Source: Drouetiella hepatica Uher 2000/2452
GTDB taxonomy: Bacteria > Cyanobacteriota > Cyanobacteriia > Elainellales > Elainellaceae
Direction: 5' to 3'
DNA length: 63,930 nucleotides
Assembly (NCBI GenBank): GCA_019359505.1
Contig: JAHHHD010000030.1
Coordinates: 1-63,930 of the forward strand
The position numbers and the translations under genes were made by a program. Shown here in pieces: positions 35,108 through 44,131 of this stretch. The notes beneath the pieces are model-generated. The model was given only the letters and a program-made list of their open reading frames with translations, made no database searches and was not told the DNA's origin. Every line of letters starts with the position of its first letter. Positions within the stretch are counted from its first letter, which is position 1.

Positions 35108-36479
35108 TAATGGCTCGATGGTAGCGGGAAACCGCGACCAGGAATCCTCTGGATTTGCCTGGTGGTCGGGTAACGCGCGTTTGATTAATTTGTCTGGTAA
35201 GCTGCTGGGCGCCCATGTGGCTCATGCAGGTCTGATTGTGTTCTGGGCGGGTGCGATGACCTTGTTCGAGGTTTCTCACTTTGTCCCTGAGAAGCCTATG
35301 TATGAGCAGGGCTTGATTCTACTGCCTCACCTGGCAACGTTAGGTTGGGGTGTGGGTCCTGGTGGTGAAGTGATCAATACCTTCCCCTACTTTGTGGTAG
35401 GTGTATTGCACCTGATTTCTTCTGCGGTTCTGGGATTTGGTGGAATCTATCATGCCATCCGGGGTCCTGAAACTCTGGAGGAGTACTCTTCGTTCTTTGG
35501 CTACGACTGGAAAGATAAGAACCAGATGACTAACATCATCGGGTATCACCTGATCCTGCTGGGTGTAGGGGCTTTCTTGCTGGTCTTTAAGGCGATGTTC
35601 TTTGGCGGCGTTTATGACACTTGGGCACCAGGTGGTGGTGATGTTCGCGTCATCAACAACCCCACGCTCAATCCCATTGTTATCTTTGGCTACATCCTCA
35701 AATCTCCCTTTGGTGGAGAAGGCTGGATTGTCAGCGTCAATAGCATGGAAGACATCATTGGCGGTCACATCTGGGTAGGGTTTATCTGCATCGCAGGCGG
35801 CGTTTGGCACATTTTGACCAAGCCTTTTGGTTGGGTGCGCCGAGCTTTCATCTGGTCAGGTGAAGCTTACCTCTCCTACAGCTTGGGTGCATTATCCCTG
35901 ATGGGATTCATCGCCTCTTGCATGGTTTGGTATAATAACACGGCGTATCCTAGCGAATTTTATGGTCCTACAGGTCCTGAGGCGTCCCAAGCTCAAGCTT
36001 TGACCTTCTTGATCCGTGACCAGCGCTTGGGTGCAAACGTTGGTTCTGCTCAAGGTCCTACAGGTCTGGGCAAATACCTCATGCGATCGCCCTCTGGCGA
36101 AATCATCTTCGGTGGTGAAACCATGCGTTTCTGGGACTTCCAAGGTCCTTGGCTGGAGCCACTACGCGGACCTAATGGTCTGGATCTAGACAAGATCAAG
36201 AATGATATTCAGCCTTGGCAAGCTCGCCGTGCGGCTGAGTACATGACCCATGCACCTTTGGGTTCTTTGAACTCTGTGGGTGGCGTAGCGACCGAGATCA
36301 ACTCGGTGAACTTCGTGTCTCCTCGTGCGTGGCTGTCGACCTCTCACTTTGTGTTAGGCTTCTTCTTCTTGATTGGTCACTTGTGGCACGCAGGTCGCGC
36401 TCGTGCGGCGGCGGCTGGTTTTGAGAAGGGAATCGATCGCGAGAGCGAACCCGTATTGGCTATGCCAGATCTGGACTAA
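35091..36479 (+). CDS. psbC: Photosystem II CP43 protein
   Basis: 462 residues when started at the GTG at 35091 inside the psbD reading frame; this gives the usual N-terminus ([11 protein letters not shown]) and the typical 17-bp overlap. Six membrane helices with chlorophyll-binding histidines and the large lumenal loop containing [19 protein letters not shown] and [19 protein letters not shown], whose Glu and Arg take part in the Mn4CaO5 cluster environment. Co-transcribed with psbD. Followed by a 16-bp duplication and an intrinsic terminator. Confidence 0.98.
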   Translation: MVTLSNNGSMVAGNRDQESSGFAWWSGNARLINLSGKLLGAHVAHAGLIVFWAGAMTLFEVSHFVPEKPMYEQGLILLPHLATLGWGVGPGGEVINTFPYFVVGVLHLISSAVLGFGGIYHAIRGPETLEEYSSFFGYDWKDKNQMTNIIGYHLILLGVGAFLLVFKAMFFGGVYDTWAPGGGDVRVINNPTLNPIVIFGYILKSPFGGEGWIVSVNSMEDIIGGHIWVGFICIAGGVWHILTKPFGWVRRAFIWSGEAYLSYSLGALSLMGFIASCMVWYNNTAYPSEFYGPTGPEASQAQALTFLIRDQRLGANVGSAQGPTGLGKYLMRSPSGEIIFGGETMRFWDFQGPWLEPLRGPNGLDLDKIKNDIQPWQARRAAEYMTHAPLGSLNSVGGVATEINSVNFVSPRAWLSTSHFVLGFFFLIGHLWHAGRARAAAAGFEKGIDRESEPVLAMPDLD

Positions 36480-36480
36480 C

Positions 36481-36512
36481 TTTAGTCAAGTTTGGCTTTA
36501 GTCAAGTTTGGC
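36481..36512. repeat. 16-bp tandem duplication after psbC
   Basis: tttagtcaagtttggc occurs twice exactly, starting two bases after the psbC stop codon. Confidence 0.93.
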
Positions 36513-36532
36513 GCAAGCGTTTTGAAATCAGA

Positions 36533-36563
36533 AAGCTCCTGCACAAGTGCAGGAGCTTTTTTT
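36533..36563 (+). terminator. Intrinsic terminator of psbDC
   Basis: aagctcctgcac and gtgcaggagctt form a perfect stem with a very small loop, followed by a T tract. A textbook Rho-independent terminator. Confidence 0.93.
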
Positions 36564-36649
36564 GTCGGGAAATCCAGGAGAACATAGCTTGTGTAAATGG
36601 CTCAAGTCCGTAAATTTGCTCCCGTCAATTGCCCAAAGGATTTTCTACA

Positions 36650-37045
36650 ATGAGCCATTACATCTATCTTTCTCCCTTTCGTCAGTCCAAACGGGCAATG
36701 AACAATACATCCCCAAAAGCATCCCATCCTACATTTCAACCGACTCGTATTTTGAGCGTTGCGAGTTCTGCATCATTGCTGAACTGGGTTAACCAGCGGA
36801 TCGAAGCAGGCGATCGCATCCTCATTATCGACTTTTGCCAGGTCATGTTTATGGATAGCACTGGATTAGGAACATTGGTGACTGCACTCAAAATTGTGCA
36901 GAGAGCAGAGGGCAGACTGATACTTTGTAGCCTTTGGGGACAGGCTCGCATGATGCTCGACATGGCAGGGATGGAATCTGTTTTTGAGATTTATGATGGC
37001 CCCGTTGAATTTGAAAACAGCCTATCCAGTCTCAAGTCAAATTAG
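36650..37045 (+). CDS. STAS-domain anti-sigma factor antagonist-like protein
   Basis: 131 residues from the ATG at 36650 (a TTG seven codons earlier is less likely). The STAS fold shows as ILIIDFCQVMFMDSTGLGTL, with Ser in the MDSTG motif at the position phosphorylated in SpoIIAA/RsbV, then LILCSLWGQARMMLDMAGM. Usually the sequence before it is V-DLSGV; here FCQV. No partner kinase or phosphatase is adjacent. Likely part of a partner-switching signalling route. Confidence 0.88.
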   Translation: MSHYIYLSPFRQSKRAMNNTSPKASHPTFQPTRILSVASSASLLNWVNQRIEAGDRILIIDFCQVMFMDSTGLGTLVTALKIVQRAEGRLILCSLWGQARMMLDMAGMESVFEIYDGPVEFENSLSSLKSN

Positions 37046-37071
37046 CCGTCATGCCGCTGGGATTTTCCTGT

Positions 37072-38616
37072 TTAAATCATGCCGAACACGCCACCCCGAC
37101 GGCGATCGCCTGCCCCATCTAGTTCTCCGGCGGCGCTACGCGTCACGGCATGAACGCCACCAAAGAACATATTTTGCTGTGCCCACAGCTCCACCTGTTC
37201 ATCAAAAGGAAAAGTCATGCGATCGGATGCTGGATTTCCCAACCCTGGCTCAATGTTAAACATCCCGGCCTCCCAGTGAATGCGGGAGCTATTGACGGCA
37301 TCTTCTACCGTCATGCCAAAATCTATCAGGTTAGAGACGACCTGCAAAATGGCGGTTCTGATGCGATTTGAGCCGCCAGAACCCAAAACAACTTCGGGTT
37401 GGCGATCGCGCAAAATGATTGTGGGAGCCATCATAGAGGAAATCCTGACATCTTCCTGCCACTGATGAAAGCCATTAGGGTGTAGATCAGCTTCTCCCAG
37501 CATATTGTTCGTCATGACTCCTGTGCCCGGAATGATGTAAGAGGAGCCTTCACCATTAGTTGTCGTGACGCTAGCGGCATTCCCCTCACTGTCGATCGCG
37601 CTCACATGGGTTGTGCTGCCCCACTTGTTAAGGGTATTGAGCGATCGGACGTAGGGTTCTAAGTGCGCCGCATCCAGAAATCTCGCCGCTACATCTGGCT
37701 GATAGAGGCGATCGTCATAGCCATCCTTCCGCGCCAAATTGCTAATCTGCATGACCTTTGCCAGCGATCGCACATGCTCAACTGATCCAAACGGTATTTT
37801 TGCCAGATCAAGGCTTTCCAACAGCCCTAGAGCAAAGGCAATCAGCGCTCCTCCAGAGCTAGGCGGCGGATTGGTGAGCATCGTGTTACCGCGATATTGG
37901 GTGATGAGAGGCTGCCGCTCAATCACCTGATACTGGTCTAAATCAGCCTGAGTTAGGTAGCCCCCCTGCTCCTGGCAATTTTGGACTAGCTGCCGCCCGA
38001 TGTCACCTTGATAAAATTCCCTGGCTCCTGCCTGCGCCAGGTACTCCAGCGTGTTTGCTAAGTCTGGTATTTTCAGGATCATGCCAGCCGTCAGCAAGGC
38101 TCCATCTTTTGTAAAGATCTGCCGAGTGGACGGATTGGCCGTCAGAATCGGCGTCAAAAGCTGAAAGCAATACTCCTGAAACGCAGTTACCTCCACACCC
38201 GATCGCCCATAGTGAATCGCAGGCTCCATCACCACGTTCATCGGCAGTTTCCCTAAACGCTGATGCACCTGAAATAGACCGCCGATCGCCCCAGGCACCG
38301 CGATCGAACCTAACCCAATATGAAACTCCTGCGTGACGCTGCCAAAGTTCACTTCAACGGGACGGAAATCAACAGAGGCTAGGTCGCGCTTCTGACGAGG
38401 CGTTTGGGTAAAGAAATCGAACAAGATATTTTCGTCATTTTGCGTGTGTGCCAGCAGAAAGCCGCCGCCCGCTGGAGAAGTCAGCGTTGGCTCCACCACA
38501 AACGATGCCATCACTGCCGCCACCACTGCATCAAACACATTGCCGCCTAAACGAAACATTTCAAGTCCGGCTTCTGCTGTTTTAGGATGACCAGCCGCGA
38601 TCGCACCGTGGGGCAT
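37072..38616 (-). CDS. ggt: Gamma-glutamyltransferase
   Basis: 514 residues without a signal peptide. The autoprocessing/catalytic threonine is in GSTTHVSAIDSEGNAAS (the Thr before His), followed by TTTNGEGSSYIIPGTGVMTNNML and the GSGGSNRI motif that binds the gamma-glutamyl group. The precursor cleaves itself into large and small subunits. Lack of a signal suggests a cytoplasmic role in glutathione or gamma-glutamyl peptide turnover. The 3' end lies 26 bp from the convergent STAS gene. Confidence 0.93.
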   Translation of the reverse strand: MPHGAIAAGHPKTAEAGLEMFRLGGNVFDAVVAAVMASFVVEPTLTSPAGGGFLLAHTQNDENILFDFFTQTPRQKRDLASVDFRPVEVNFGSVTQEFHIGLGSIAVPGAIGGLFQVHQRLGKLPMNVVMEPAIHYGRSGVEVTAFQEYCFQLLTPILTANPSTRQIFTKDGALLTAGMILKIPDLANTLEYLAQAGAREFYQGDIGRQLVQNCQEQGGYLTQADLDQYQVIERQPLITQYRGNTMLTNPPPSSGGALIAFALGLLESLDLAKIPFGSVEHVRSLAKVMQISNLARKDGYDDRLYQPDVAARFLDAAHLEPYVRSLNTLNKWGSTTHVSAIDSEGNAASVTTTNGEGSSYIIPGTGVMTNNMLGEADLHPNGFHQWQEDVRISSMMAPTIILRDRQPEVVLGSGGSNRIRTAILQVVSNLIDFGMTVEDAVNSSRIHWEAGMFNIEPGLGNPASDRMTFPFDEQVELWAQQNMFFGGVHAVTRSAAGELDGAGDRRRGGVFGMI

Positions 38617-38717
38617 AGGGAAAAAGAGGGTGGAGAGTAGGAAGTGGATAAGAGCGGGAGAGAGCCGATTCAGCGTTTAGGATGAAAGTAGCGCAATTTG
38701 AATGGATGCCAGTTTAG

Positions 38718-39581
38718 ATGAGTGTAAGTATGGAATGGCGGGAAGTTTACGGCAATTGGGTGATGGTTCCAGCTCGACCGAAAGCCATTATCCACTTTTT
38801 GGGAGGAGCTTTTGTGGCAACGGCTCCACAAGTCACCTATCGCAGCTTGCTGGAGCATTTTGCCCATCAGGGTTACGCCATTGTGGCTACGCCGTTTGTC
38901 AATACGCTCGATCATACCGCGATCGCTCAGCGGGTCTATCGTTTGTCTAATCTGGCGCTAGAGCATCTGCAAGATGAGATGACGCGATCGCTTCCCATCT
39001 ACGGCATGGGGCACAGTATGGGCTGCAAGCTGCATCTGCTGATTGGCAGCCTGTTTGCCGTTGAACGAGCTGGAAATATCCTGATCTCGTTCAATAACTA
39101 TCCGGCAAAGCGATCGATTCCTCTGCTGGAGCAGGTTTCGCAGTTTTCCAACTATACAGCTCAGTTTGCTGCTCAGTTTGCCTCCCAGCTCGCGGCGCAG
39201 TTAGGCAACTCATCGCAATTTGCTGTGCCCGCTTTTGATGTAGAGTTTACGCCCTCTCCCGAAGAGACTAACGATCTGATTGCCAAAAAATACCAAGTGC
39301 GCCGCAACCTGCTGATTAAGTTCACGCAAGATGATATTGACCAGACGCGATCGCTTAGCGAAGCCCTAGACTATCGCTTTCCAGAGATGACCAGCATCAA
39401 AATTCTCAAGGGCACTCACATCACGCCGTTGGGGCAAGAGGTAAGCTGGAAGGCCGGTGCAGAGTTTTCTCCCTTTGATGCGATCGGGCAATTTATGAAG
39501 CAAGAGGTTTCACGGGACATGACTCAGCTCAAGCAAACGATGCTGATGTGGCTGGAGCCATTGCGGATGGGACGAGGATAG
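38718..39581 (+). CDS. DUF1350 family alpha/beta-hydrolase-like protein
   Basis: 287 residues of the DUF1350 family found in cyanobacteria and plants. Visible: KAIIHFLGGAFVATAPQVTYRSLL at the N-terminus and GHSMGCKLH (residues 96-104), a nucleophile-elbow-like G-x-S-x-G with Ser98, plus KGTHITPLG near the C-terminus with a candidate catalytic His. A short internal repeat (QFAAQFASQLAAQLG) occurs near residue 150. Substrate unknown. Divergent from ggt. Confidence 0.87.
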   Translation: MSVSMEWREVYGNWVMVPARPKAIIHFLGGAFVATAPQVTYRSLLEHFAHQGYAIVATPFVNTLDHTAIAQRVYRLSNLALEHLQDEMTRSLPIYGMGHSMGCKLHLLIGSLFAVERAGNILISFNNYPAKRSIPLLEQVSQFSNYTAQFAAQFASQLAAQLGNSSQFAVPAFDVEFTPSPEETNDLIAKKYQVRRNLLIKFTQDDIDQTRSLSEALDYRFPEMTSIKILKGTHITPLGQEVSWKAGAEFSPFDAIGQFMKQEVSRDMTQLKQTMLMWLEPLRMGRG

Positions 39582-39588
39582 AGCTGAG

Positions 39589-40278
39589 CTACTTTGCCAA
39601 ACCATGCTCTAGGGCATAGCGCACTAGCTCAGTACGGCTATTGGTGCCCGTCTTGCTAAACAGACGGCTGACGTATTTCTCGACATTACGGACGCTAGTT
39701 TCCAAGCGACGCGCGATTTCTTTATTCATTAACCCTTGGGCAACGAGTTCCAAAACGCTTTGCTCGCGTGGCGTAAAGTCAATCTTAATTAGGGAGGGGG
39801 ATTGGGCGATCGTTCCGCGTTGAGTCAACATGGCGCGAATTTCGGCAATCTGTCTTGCCATATCGGCGATATCCGGCACTTCGCCATCCGCTGCTTTGGT
39901 GGTAATGCGGCGCTCCAAAAGATTAGAGACGATCGCCACCAGCTCGTCAGGATCAAATGGCTTCGAGAGATAGGCATCACAACCCGCGTTGTAACCCTGA
40001 ATGCGATCGGTGGTCATGCCGCGTGCCGTCAGGAAAACCACGGGCAACGACTGAAAGCGAACATCTTCTCGCAACTGCTTGAGAAACTGAAAGCCGTCTA
40101 CCTGGGGCATCATCACGTCTGAAATAACCAGATCGGGCGAGATTCGTTGCAGCAAATCCCAGCCCTCCTGAGCATTGCTAGCAGCATGTACGGTAAAGCC
40201 ATCATCTTCTAGATAAGCTTGGACAGCTTGCCGCAAGCCCGGTTCGTCATCCACCAACAACAACTGCCCTGTCGCCAT
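39589..40278 (-). CDS. NarL-family response regulator, Ycf29/Rre1-like
   Basis: 229 residues. Receiver domain (1-125) with phospho-acceptor Asp in PDLVISDVMMPQVDG, Thr in LTARG and Lys in LSKPFDP; C-terminal LuxR/NarL helix-turn-helix (about 168-225, FTPREQSVLELVAQGLMNKEIARRL). The receiver with EPGLRQAVQAYLEDDGF and MTTDRIQGYNAGCDAYL closely follows the cyanobacterial Rre1/Ycf29 regulators, which with Hik34/Hik2-type kinases control stress genes. No kinase is adjacent. Convergent with DUF1350, 7-bp gap. Confidence 0.9.
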   Translation of the reverse strand: MATGQLLLVDDEPGLRQAVQAYLEDDGFTVHAASNAQEGWDLLQRISPDLVISDVMMPQVDGFQFLKQLREDVRFQSLPVVFLTARGMTTDRIQGYNAGCDAYLSKPFDPDELVAIVSNLLERRITTKAADGEVPDIADMARQIAEIRAMLTQRGTIAQSPSLIKIDFTPREQSVLELVAQGLMNKEIARRLETSVRNVEKYVSRLFSKTGTNSRTELVRYALEHGLAK

Positions 40279-40618
40279 AATTTGCTCTCCGTCACTTTAG
40301 AAATTAGAAATACTAGAAATTAGAAACACTAGGAATTAGAAACACTAGGAATTAGAAACACTGGATTTTTTTATTGAGCTTTCCGAGGGAGCGCTCAGCC
40401 CCGTTCAAAAAAATAAACATAAAATGTGAAATCCAATTGAGAATAGTTACTTGAGGATTTCTTAAACCCCTTGTAGAGTTTAGACGAGTCTGGGAAGACC
40501 TTGATAGACTAGAGGAAAGACACTGGGATACTGACGGTAAGATACTAGACAATCCTCACAAACTTTCTAAATTCACTAAAACTGCTTTTATCCTACTCAT
40601 ATCGTTCATATACCGTTC
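40279..40618. other. Divergent intergenic gap, 340 bp
   Basis: Upstream of both the Rre1-like gene and the VOC gene. It contains a four-copy tandem repeat (40301-40364) and an imperfect hairpin around 40368-40412. No gene is seen. Confidence 0.5.
40301..40364. repeat. 16-bp tandem repeat x4
   Basis: Four head-to-tail units of (a/g)aattagaaa(t/c)acta/tgg type with one or two changes each. They start 22 bases upstream of the Rre1-like start codon. Confidence 0.93.
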
Positions 40619-41212
40619 ATGGTTATTGCCGATCGCGTGATTTCCCTAACTTCTCCCCTCTTCGGTGCGTTTTTGCCATCCCTGCCGCTGGATAGCCTTA
40701 TGTCTACCCAGGGCATTATGGTGCTGCTCTTGGTGGCCTACGCCGGGGCAATGTGGATGTTTCTAACCAGCGCTCCCAAGGTCTACACCGTGATGGTTTC
40801 TGATCTGGAGATGGCTCGACAGTTCTACGAAGGGCTGCTAGGTCTGCCTGTTGCTGACGTGCCACTGCACTATTACTACAATTATGAGCAGACGTTGGGC
40901 ACAGCTAGCATTGACCCACTGTACGGCTCAACGGCAAGCTTGGGTCGTCCAGTCAATCAAAGTTACCAGACTTCAGAAGGGCTATGGTATCAGCTCAAGA
41001 AGAACACCCAGCTCCACATTATTTCAGGGGCAAGCCTGGGGCAAAAGAGCCGTCAACGCCATGTCTGTTTTGACCATGATTGCCTAGAGCAAGTGCTGAT
41101 GCGCGTTCAGTCCTACGGCGTAAAATACAAGATCCGGCGTGACAAACCTCTCAATTTCTTGGTGAAAGATTTGGATGGTCGGGTGATTGAAATGGCGGAA
41201 GTCTCTAACTAG
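40619..41212 (+). CDS. Membrane-anchored VOC (glyoxalase-like) protein
   Basis: 197 residues. An N-terminal hydrophobic segment (about 32-50, GIMVLLLVAYAGAMWMFLT) is followed by a vicinal-oxygen-chelate domain: YTVMVSDLEMARQFYEGLLGLPVADV and the C-terminal FLVKDLDGRVIEMAEV. The metal ligands usual for glyoxalase I are not all evident, so enzyme activity is uncertain. Proteins of this kind are conserved in cyanobacteria. Confidence 0.82.
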   Translation: MVIADRVISLTSPLFGAFLPSLPLDSLMSTQGIMVLLLVAYAGAMWMFLTSAPKVYTVMVSDLEMARQFYEGLLGLPVADVPLHYYYNYEQTLGTASIDPLYGSTASLGRPVNQSYQTSEGLWYQLKKNTQLHIISGASLGQKSRQRHVCFDHDCLEQVLMRVQSYGVKYKIRRDKPLNFLVKDLDGRVIEMAEVSN

Positions 41213-41259
41213 CTCCTGTGTAAGCTAGGAGCCTTTAAAGTTCGCTCAATGGGGCAGGG

Positions 41260-41553
41260 TTAGACCTGCTCCACTTTTTCATCTGTGTTGCCCAGCAGCA
41301 GCTTGACCGCCATACCTGCAAACCCGATCGCCGCCACAATCTTCACCCAGCGCTCAGGCAAAAACTGCGATAGGCTACCCCCCAGCATTACGCCTAGAAA
41401 ACTTGCCAGTAAAAGCGCTGCACAGGTTCCCAGAAAGACGCCTCGCACAGACTTAGAGCTGCCGCAGAGGGCGATCGCTGCGATTTGGCTCTTATCTCCC
41501 AGCTCTGACAGAAAAACGGTGACGAAGCTTAGTCCCAACAAATGCCAGTCCAT
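41260..41553 (-). CDS. UPF0016/GDT1 half-size cation transporter, subunit 2
   Basis: 97 residues with three predicted membrane helices and one copy of the family signature E-x-G-D-K-S (ELGDKS, residues 17-22). Full-length UPF0016 proteins (GDT1, TMEM165, Mnx) have two such halves; here each half is a separate gene. The partner lies 28 bp upstream. Family members export Mn2+ or Ca2+ from the cytoplasm, so the pair is a probable heteromeric Mn2+ exporter in the plasma or thylakoid membrane. Confidence 0.9.
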   Translation of the reverse strand: MDWHLLGLSFVTVFLSELGDKSQIAAIALCGSSKSVRGVFLGTCAALLLASFLGVMLGGSLSQFLPERWVKIVAAIGFAGMAVKLLLGNTDEKVEQV

Positions 41554-41581
41554 TCTTGCTCTCTCTAAATGCTTGTTTTTC

Positions 41582-42025
41582 CTAACCCTGCACCACGTCC
41601 CACACCAGTAGAATGGAAATCAGGAGCAGCATTATTCCAGCCGATCGCTCTAAAGCCTTGGCAGAAACCCGTTTAGCTAGCCAGCAGCCCACCCAAACGC
41701 CCAGTAAACTCGTTAGAACTAAAGCCGCTCCAGCCCCCGCAAAGACTGTCCAGGGCGACTGAGACTCAGCGCTCATAAGCAAGGTCGTCACCTGAGTTTT
41801 GTCGCCTAGCTCAGCCAAAAAAATGGTTAGAAACGTTGAGGTGAATACCTTAATCTCAACTTGCCAGCGCTGCCAAAAAGATTGACGAGAGTTTTCCTGT
41901 AACCCTTCAACCGTAATGCCCTTGGCACCCTCAGCGTCAGAACTGTCTGACACTGAATCTGACACTAGATTCGAGGGAGAAGCCGTGATGTCTGAAGCAG
42001 CAGGAATGAATTCCACAGTCAGCAT
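41582..42025 (-). CDS. UPF0016/GDT1 half-size cation transporter, subunit 1
   Basis: 147 residues: an acidic, Ser/Asp-rich N-terminal extension of about 55 residues, then three membrane helices with the signature ELGDKT (residues 72-77). Together with the 97-residue neighbour it supplies both motifs that line the transport site. The N-terminal extension is absent from the partner and might regulate or anchor the complex. First gene of a two-gene operon. Confidence 0.9.
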   Translation of the reverse strand: MLTVEFIPAASDITASPSNLVSDSVSDSSDAEGAKGITVEGLQENSRQSFWQRWQVEIKVFTSTFLTIFLAELGDKTQVTTLLMSAESQSPWTVFAGAGAALVLTSLLGVWVGCWLAKRVSAKALERSAGIMLLLISILLVWDVVQG

Positions 42026-42152
42026 ATTAGAAATGACTAATTTTTCATATTTCTTTCATTTTATGCTTAACTGCGATCGGAATGGCAAGAGTGTCCTAAT
42101 TTTTCTCACAATTCTTGATGGACTCATCTTGATAGACTCAGACCCTGAACAG

Positions 42153-42503
42153 CTAGATCCCCACTTCCCGATCGAAACGCAGCATTTCTAAACTGCGATC
42201 GCCATAAACGCCTTCAATTTGCTCCTGACAGCAATCAATGGCGAAGTCGTTCAAATCCTCTAGATCAATGCCGTATAGATCCTGAAAAACATCGGGTTCG
42301 ACCCGACAAAAGCGAGGACGATCGGCATAGATCTTGCATTCTCGCGTCGTAGAGTCAAAGTGAATGCACCAGCCGCCTTCGCCTACCAGGCTAAGGTAGA
42401 GCTGAAGTTCTTGAGGGGTGAGGTACTGATCCAAGTCGGGGCGATCGCCTGGATCTAGATTGCAGCATGCCCCACACTGCTTCACACATTGCCAAGTTGC
42501 CAT
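42153..42503 (-). CDS. YkgJ family cysteine-cluster protein
   Basis: 116 residues. Cysteine pattern: CVKQCGACC near the N-terminus, WCIHFD, RECKIYADRPRFCRVEP and a C-terminal DCC, typical of the YkgJ (UPF0153) metal-binding family. A zinc or iron-sulfur site is probable; function is not established. Located 127 bp upstream of the exporter pair on the same strand. Confidence 0.9.
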   Translation of the reverse strand: MATWQCVKQCGACCNLDPGDRPDLDQYLTPQELQLYLSLVGEGGWCIHFDSTTRECKIYADRPRFCRVEPDVFQDLYGIDLEDLNDFAIDCCQEQIEGVYGDRSLEMLRFDREVGI

Positions 42504-42704
42504 ATCTGCTGTCTCTGATTCCTTTCTCTATACTCGACTACTTGCTTAGGCTTGTGCTTCAGGTAAGACGATTTTCTTGTAACAATTTATTACTAATTTT
42601 GGCAACTTCATGAGAAAGGTAGAGCCTTTAGCGCTTAAAATATGACTCAAGATTACTTAGCTTTGCTGATAAATTCGGGTTTTGGACTGATTCTGGGAGG
42701 CTCA

Positions 42705-42845
42705 ATGGATTTTTTGACAGGTCTTTTTGATGGGCTAGGCGGCATCAATTTTGAAGCGATCGCCCAGCTGACTATGCTGGCACTCATCGTCATCGCAGGT
42801 CCAGCCGTAATTTTTGTGCTTGCACTTCGGGGTGGCGACCTCTAG
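42705..42845 (+). CDS. psb30: Photosystem II protein Psb30 (Ycf12)
   Basis: 46 residues from the ATG at 42705, which has a strong GGGAGG ribosome site four bases upstream; a longer frame from 42642 is rejected because the conserved protein begins here. The sequence [19 protein letters not shown] then [12 protein letters not shown] is the Psb30 signature, one membrane span. Psb30 is a peripheral subunit of the PSII core that stabilises it. Confidence 0.95.
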   Translation: MDFLTGLFDGLGGINFEAIAQLTMLALIVIAGPAVIFVLALRGGDL

Positions 42846-43093
42846 AACGGCTGAAGATTAGCGGGTTTGTAGATTTGTAAATTATGGGGAGCAGTCGGAT
42901 GATTAGCAATGCGATCGTCTGCTGCTTCTTTTTTATGGAAAAATTTAGGGCTGGATAGAGCTTTTAGCTTGGGTCAAATCTTGGTCAAATTGTCTCGAAG
43001 CGGCTCATTTTCTTGGTATCCGAGAAAACACTTAGAGATGTTTTCCATAGGTAGATGCTAAGATTTCGGTGACTGTAGCGTCGAGGAACCGTC

Positions 43094-44086
43094 GTGATCC
43101 GCTCTGCCACTTTGGCTCTCCAGCCTCCTGTTTCCCCTGTTGCTGACAATAGTCGCCTTCGGCTGTTTTCCGGCTCTGCTAATGCACCTCTAACCCAAGA
43201 AGTGGGTCGATATCTGGGCATGGACTTAGGTCCTATGGTTCGCAAGCGGTTTGCAGATGGCGAAATTTATATTCAGATTCAAGAATCGATTCGAGGCTGT
43301 GACGTTTACCTGATGCAGCCTACCTGCTGCCCCGTCAACGATCACTTGATGGAATTGCTGATTATGATTGATGCCTGTCGGCGGGCTTCAGCACGTCAGA
43401 TTACTGCCGTGATGCCCTATTACGGATATGCCAGAGCCGATCGCAAAACGGCGGGTCGGGAGTCCATTACCGCTAAGCTCGTCGCCAACCTGATTACTCA
43501 GGCGGGGGCAAATCGTATTCTGGCGATGGATCTGCATTCGGCGCAGATTCAGGGCTATTTTGACATTCCTTTTGATCATGTTTACGGATCGCCTGTCGTG
43601 CTCGACTATCTTGAGAGCAAGCAGCTTGAGGACATTGTGGTTGTCTCTCCTGACGTGGGCGGCGTGGCGCGCGCTAGAGCCTTTGCCAAAAAGCTAAACG
43701 ATGCGCCTTTGGCAATTATTGACAAACGTCGTCAGGCTCACAACGTCGCTGAAGTGATGAACGTGATCGGCGATGTGAGAGGCAAAACGGCAGTCTTAGT
43801 CGATGACATGATCGACACTGCCGGAACCATTTGTGAAGGGGCACAGCTCCTGCGGAAGGAAGGCGCTCGTCAGGTTTATGCCTGCGCCACCCACGCCGTC
43901 TTCTCGCCTCCCGCGATCGCGCGTCTCTCTAGCGGTTTATTTGAAGAGGTGATCGTCACCAACACCATTCCGATCGCCGAGGATAAGTGTTTCGATCAGC
44001 TCACGATTCTTTCAGTCGCCAATCTTTTAGGTGAAACGATCTGGCGGATTCACGAAGATAGCTCTGTCAGCAGTATGTTCCGCTAG
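43094..44086 (+). CDS. prsA: Ribose-phosphate pyrophosphokinase
   Basis: 330 residues, GTG start. Makes PRPP from ribose 5-phosphate and ATP for purine, pyrimidine, His, Trp and NAD synthesis. Motifs: KRFADGEIYIQIQESIRGCDVYL, YYGYARADRKTAGRE (ATP-binding flexible loop), DLHSAQIQGYFDIPFDH and the PRPP loop VLVDDMIDTAGT. About 12 residues longer at the N-terminus than E. coli Prs, as in other cyanobacteria. Confidence 0.97.
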   Translation: MIRSATLALQPPVSPVADNSRLRLFSGSANAPLTQEVGRYLGMDLGPMVRKRFADGEIYIQIQESIRGCDVYLMQPTCCPVNDHLMELLIMIDACRRASARQITAVMPYYGYARADRKTAGRESITAKLVANLITQAGANRILAMDLHSAQIQGYFDIPFDHVYGSPVVLDYLESKQLEDIVVVSPDVGGVARARAFAKKLNDAPLAIIDKRRQAHNVAEVMNVIGDVRGKTAVLVDDMIDTAGTICEGAQLLRKEGARQVYACATHAVFSPPAIARLSSGLFEEVIVTNTIPIAEDKCFDQLTILSVANLLGETIWRIHEDSSVSSMFR

Positions 44087-44131
44087 GTTTCCTAGCTCCC
44101 CTTTCTCCAATTATTTCTGGAGGATAGAGCC

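Noticed and set aside
42026-42152. Possible Mn2+ (yybP-ykoY) riboswitch before the UPF0016 pair
   Set aside because: The upstream region is short, AT-rich and shows none of the conserved loop sequences of that riboswitch.
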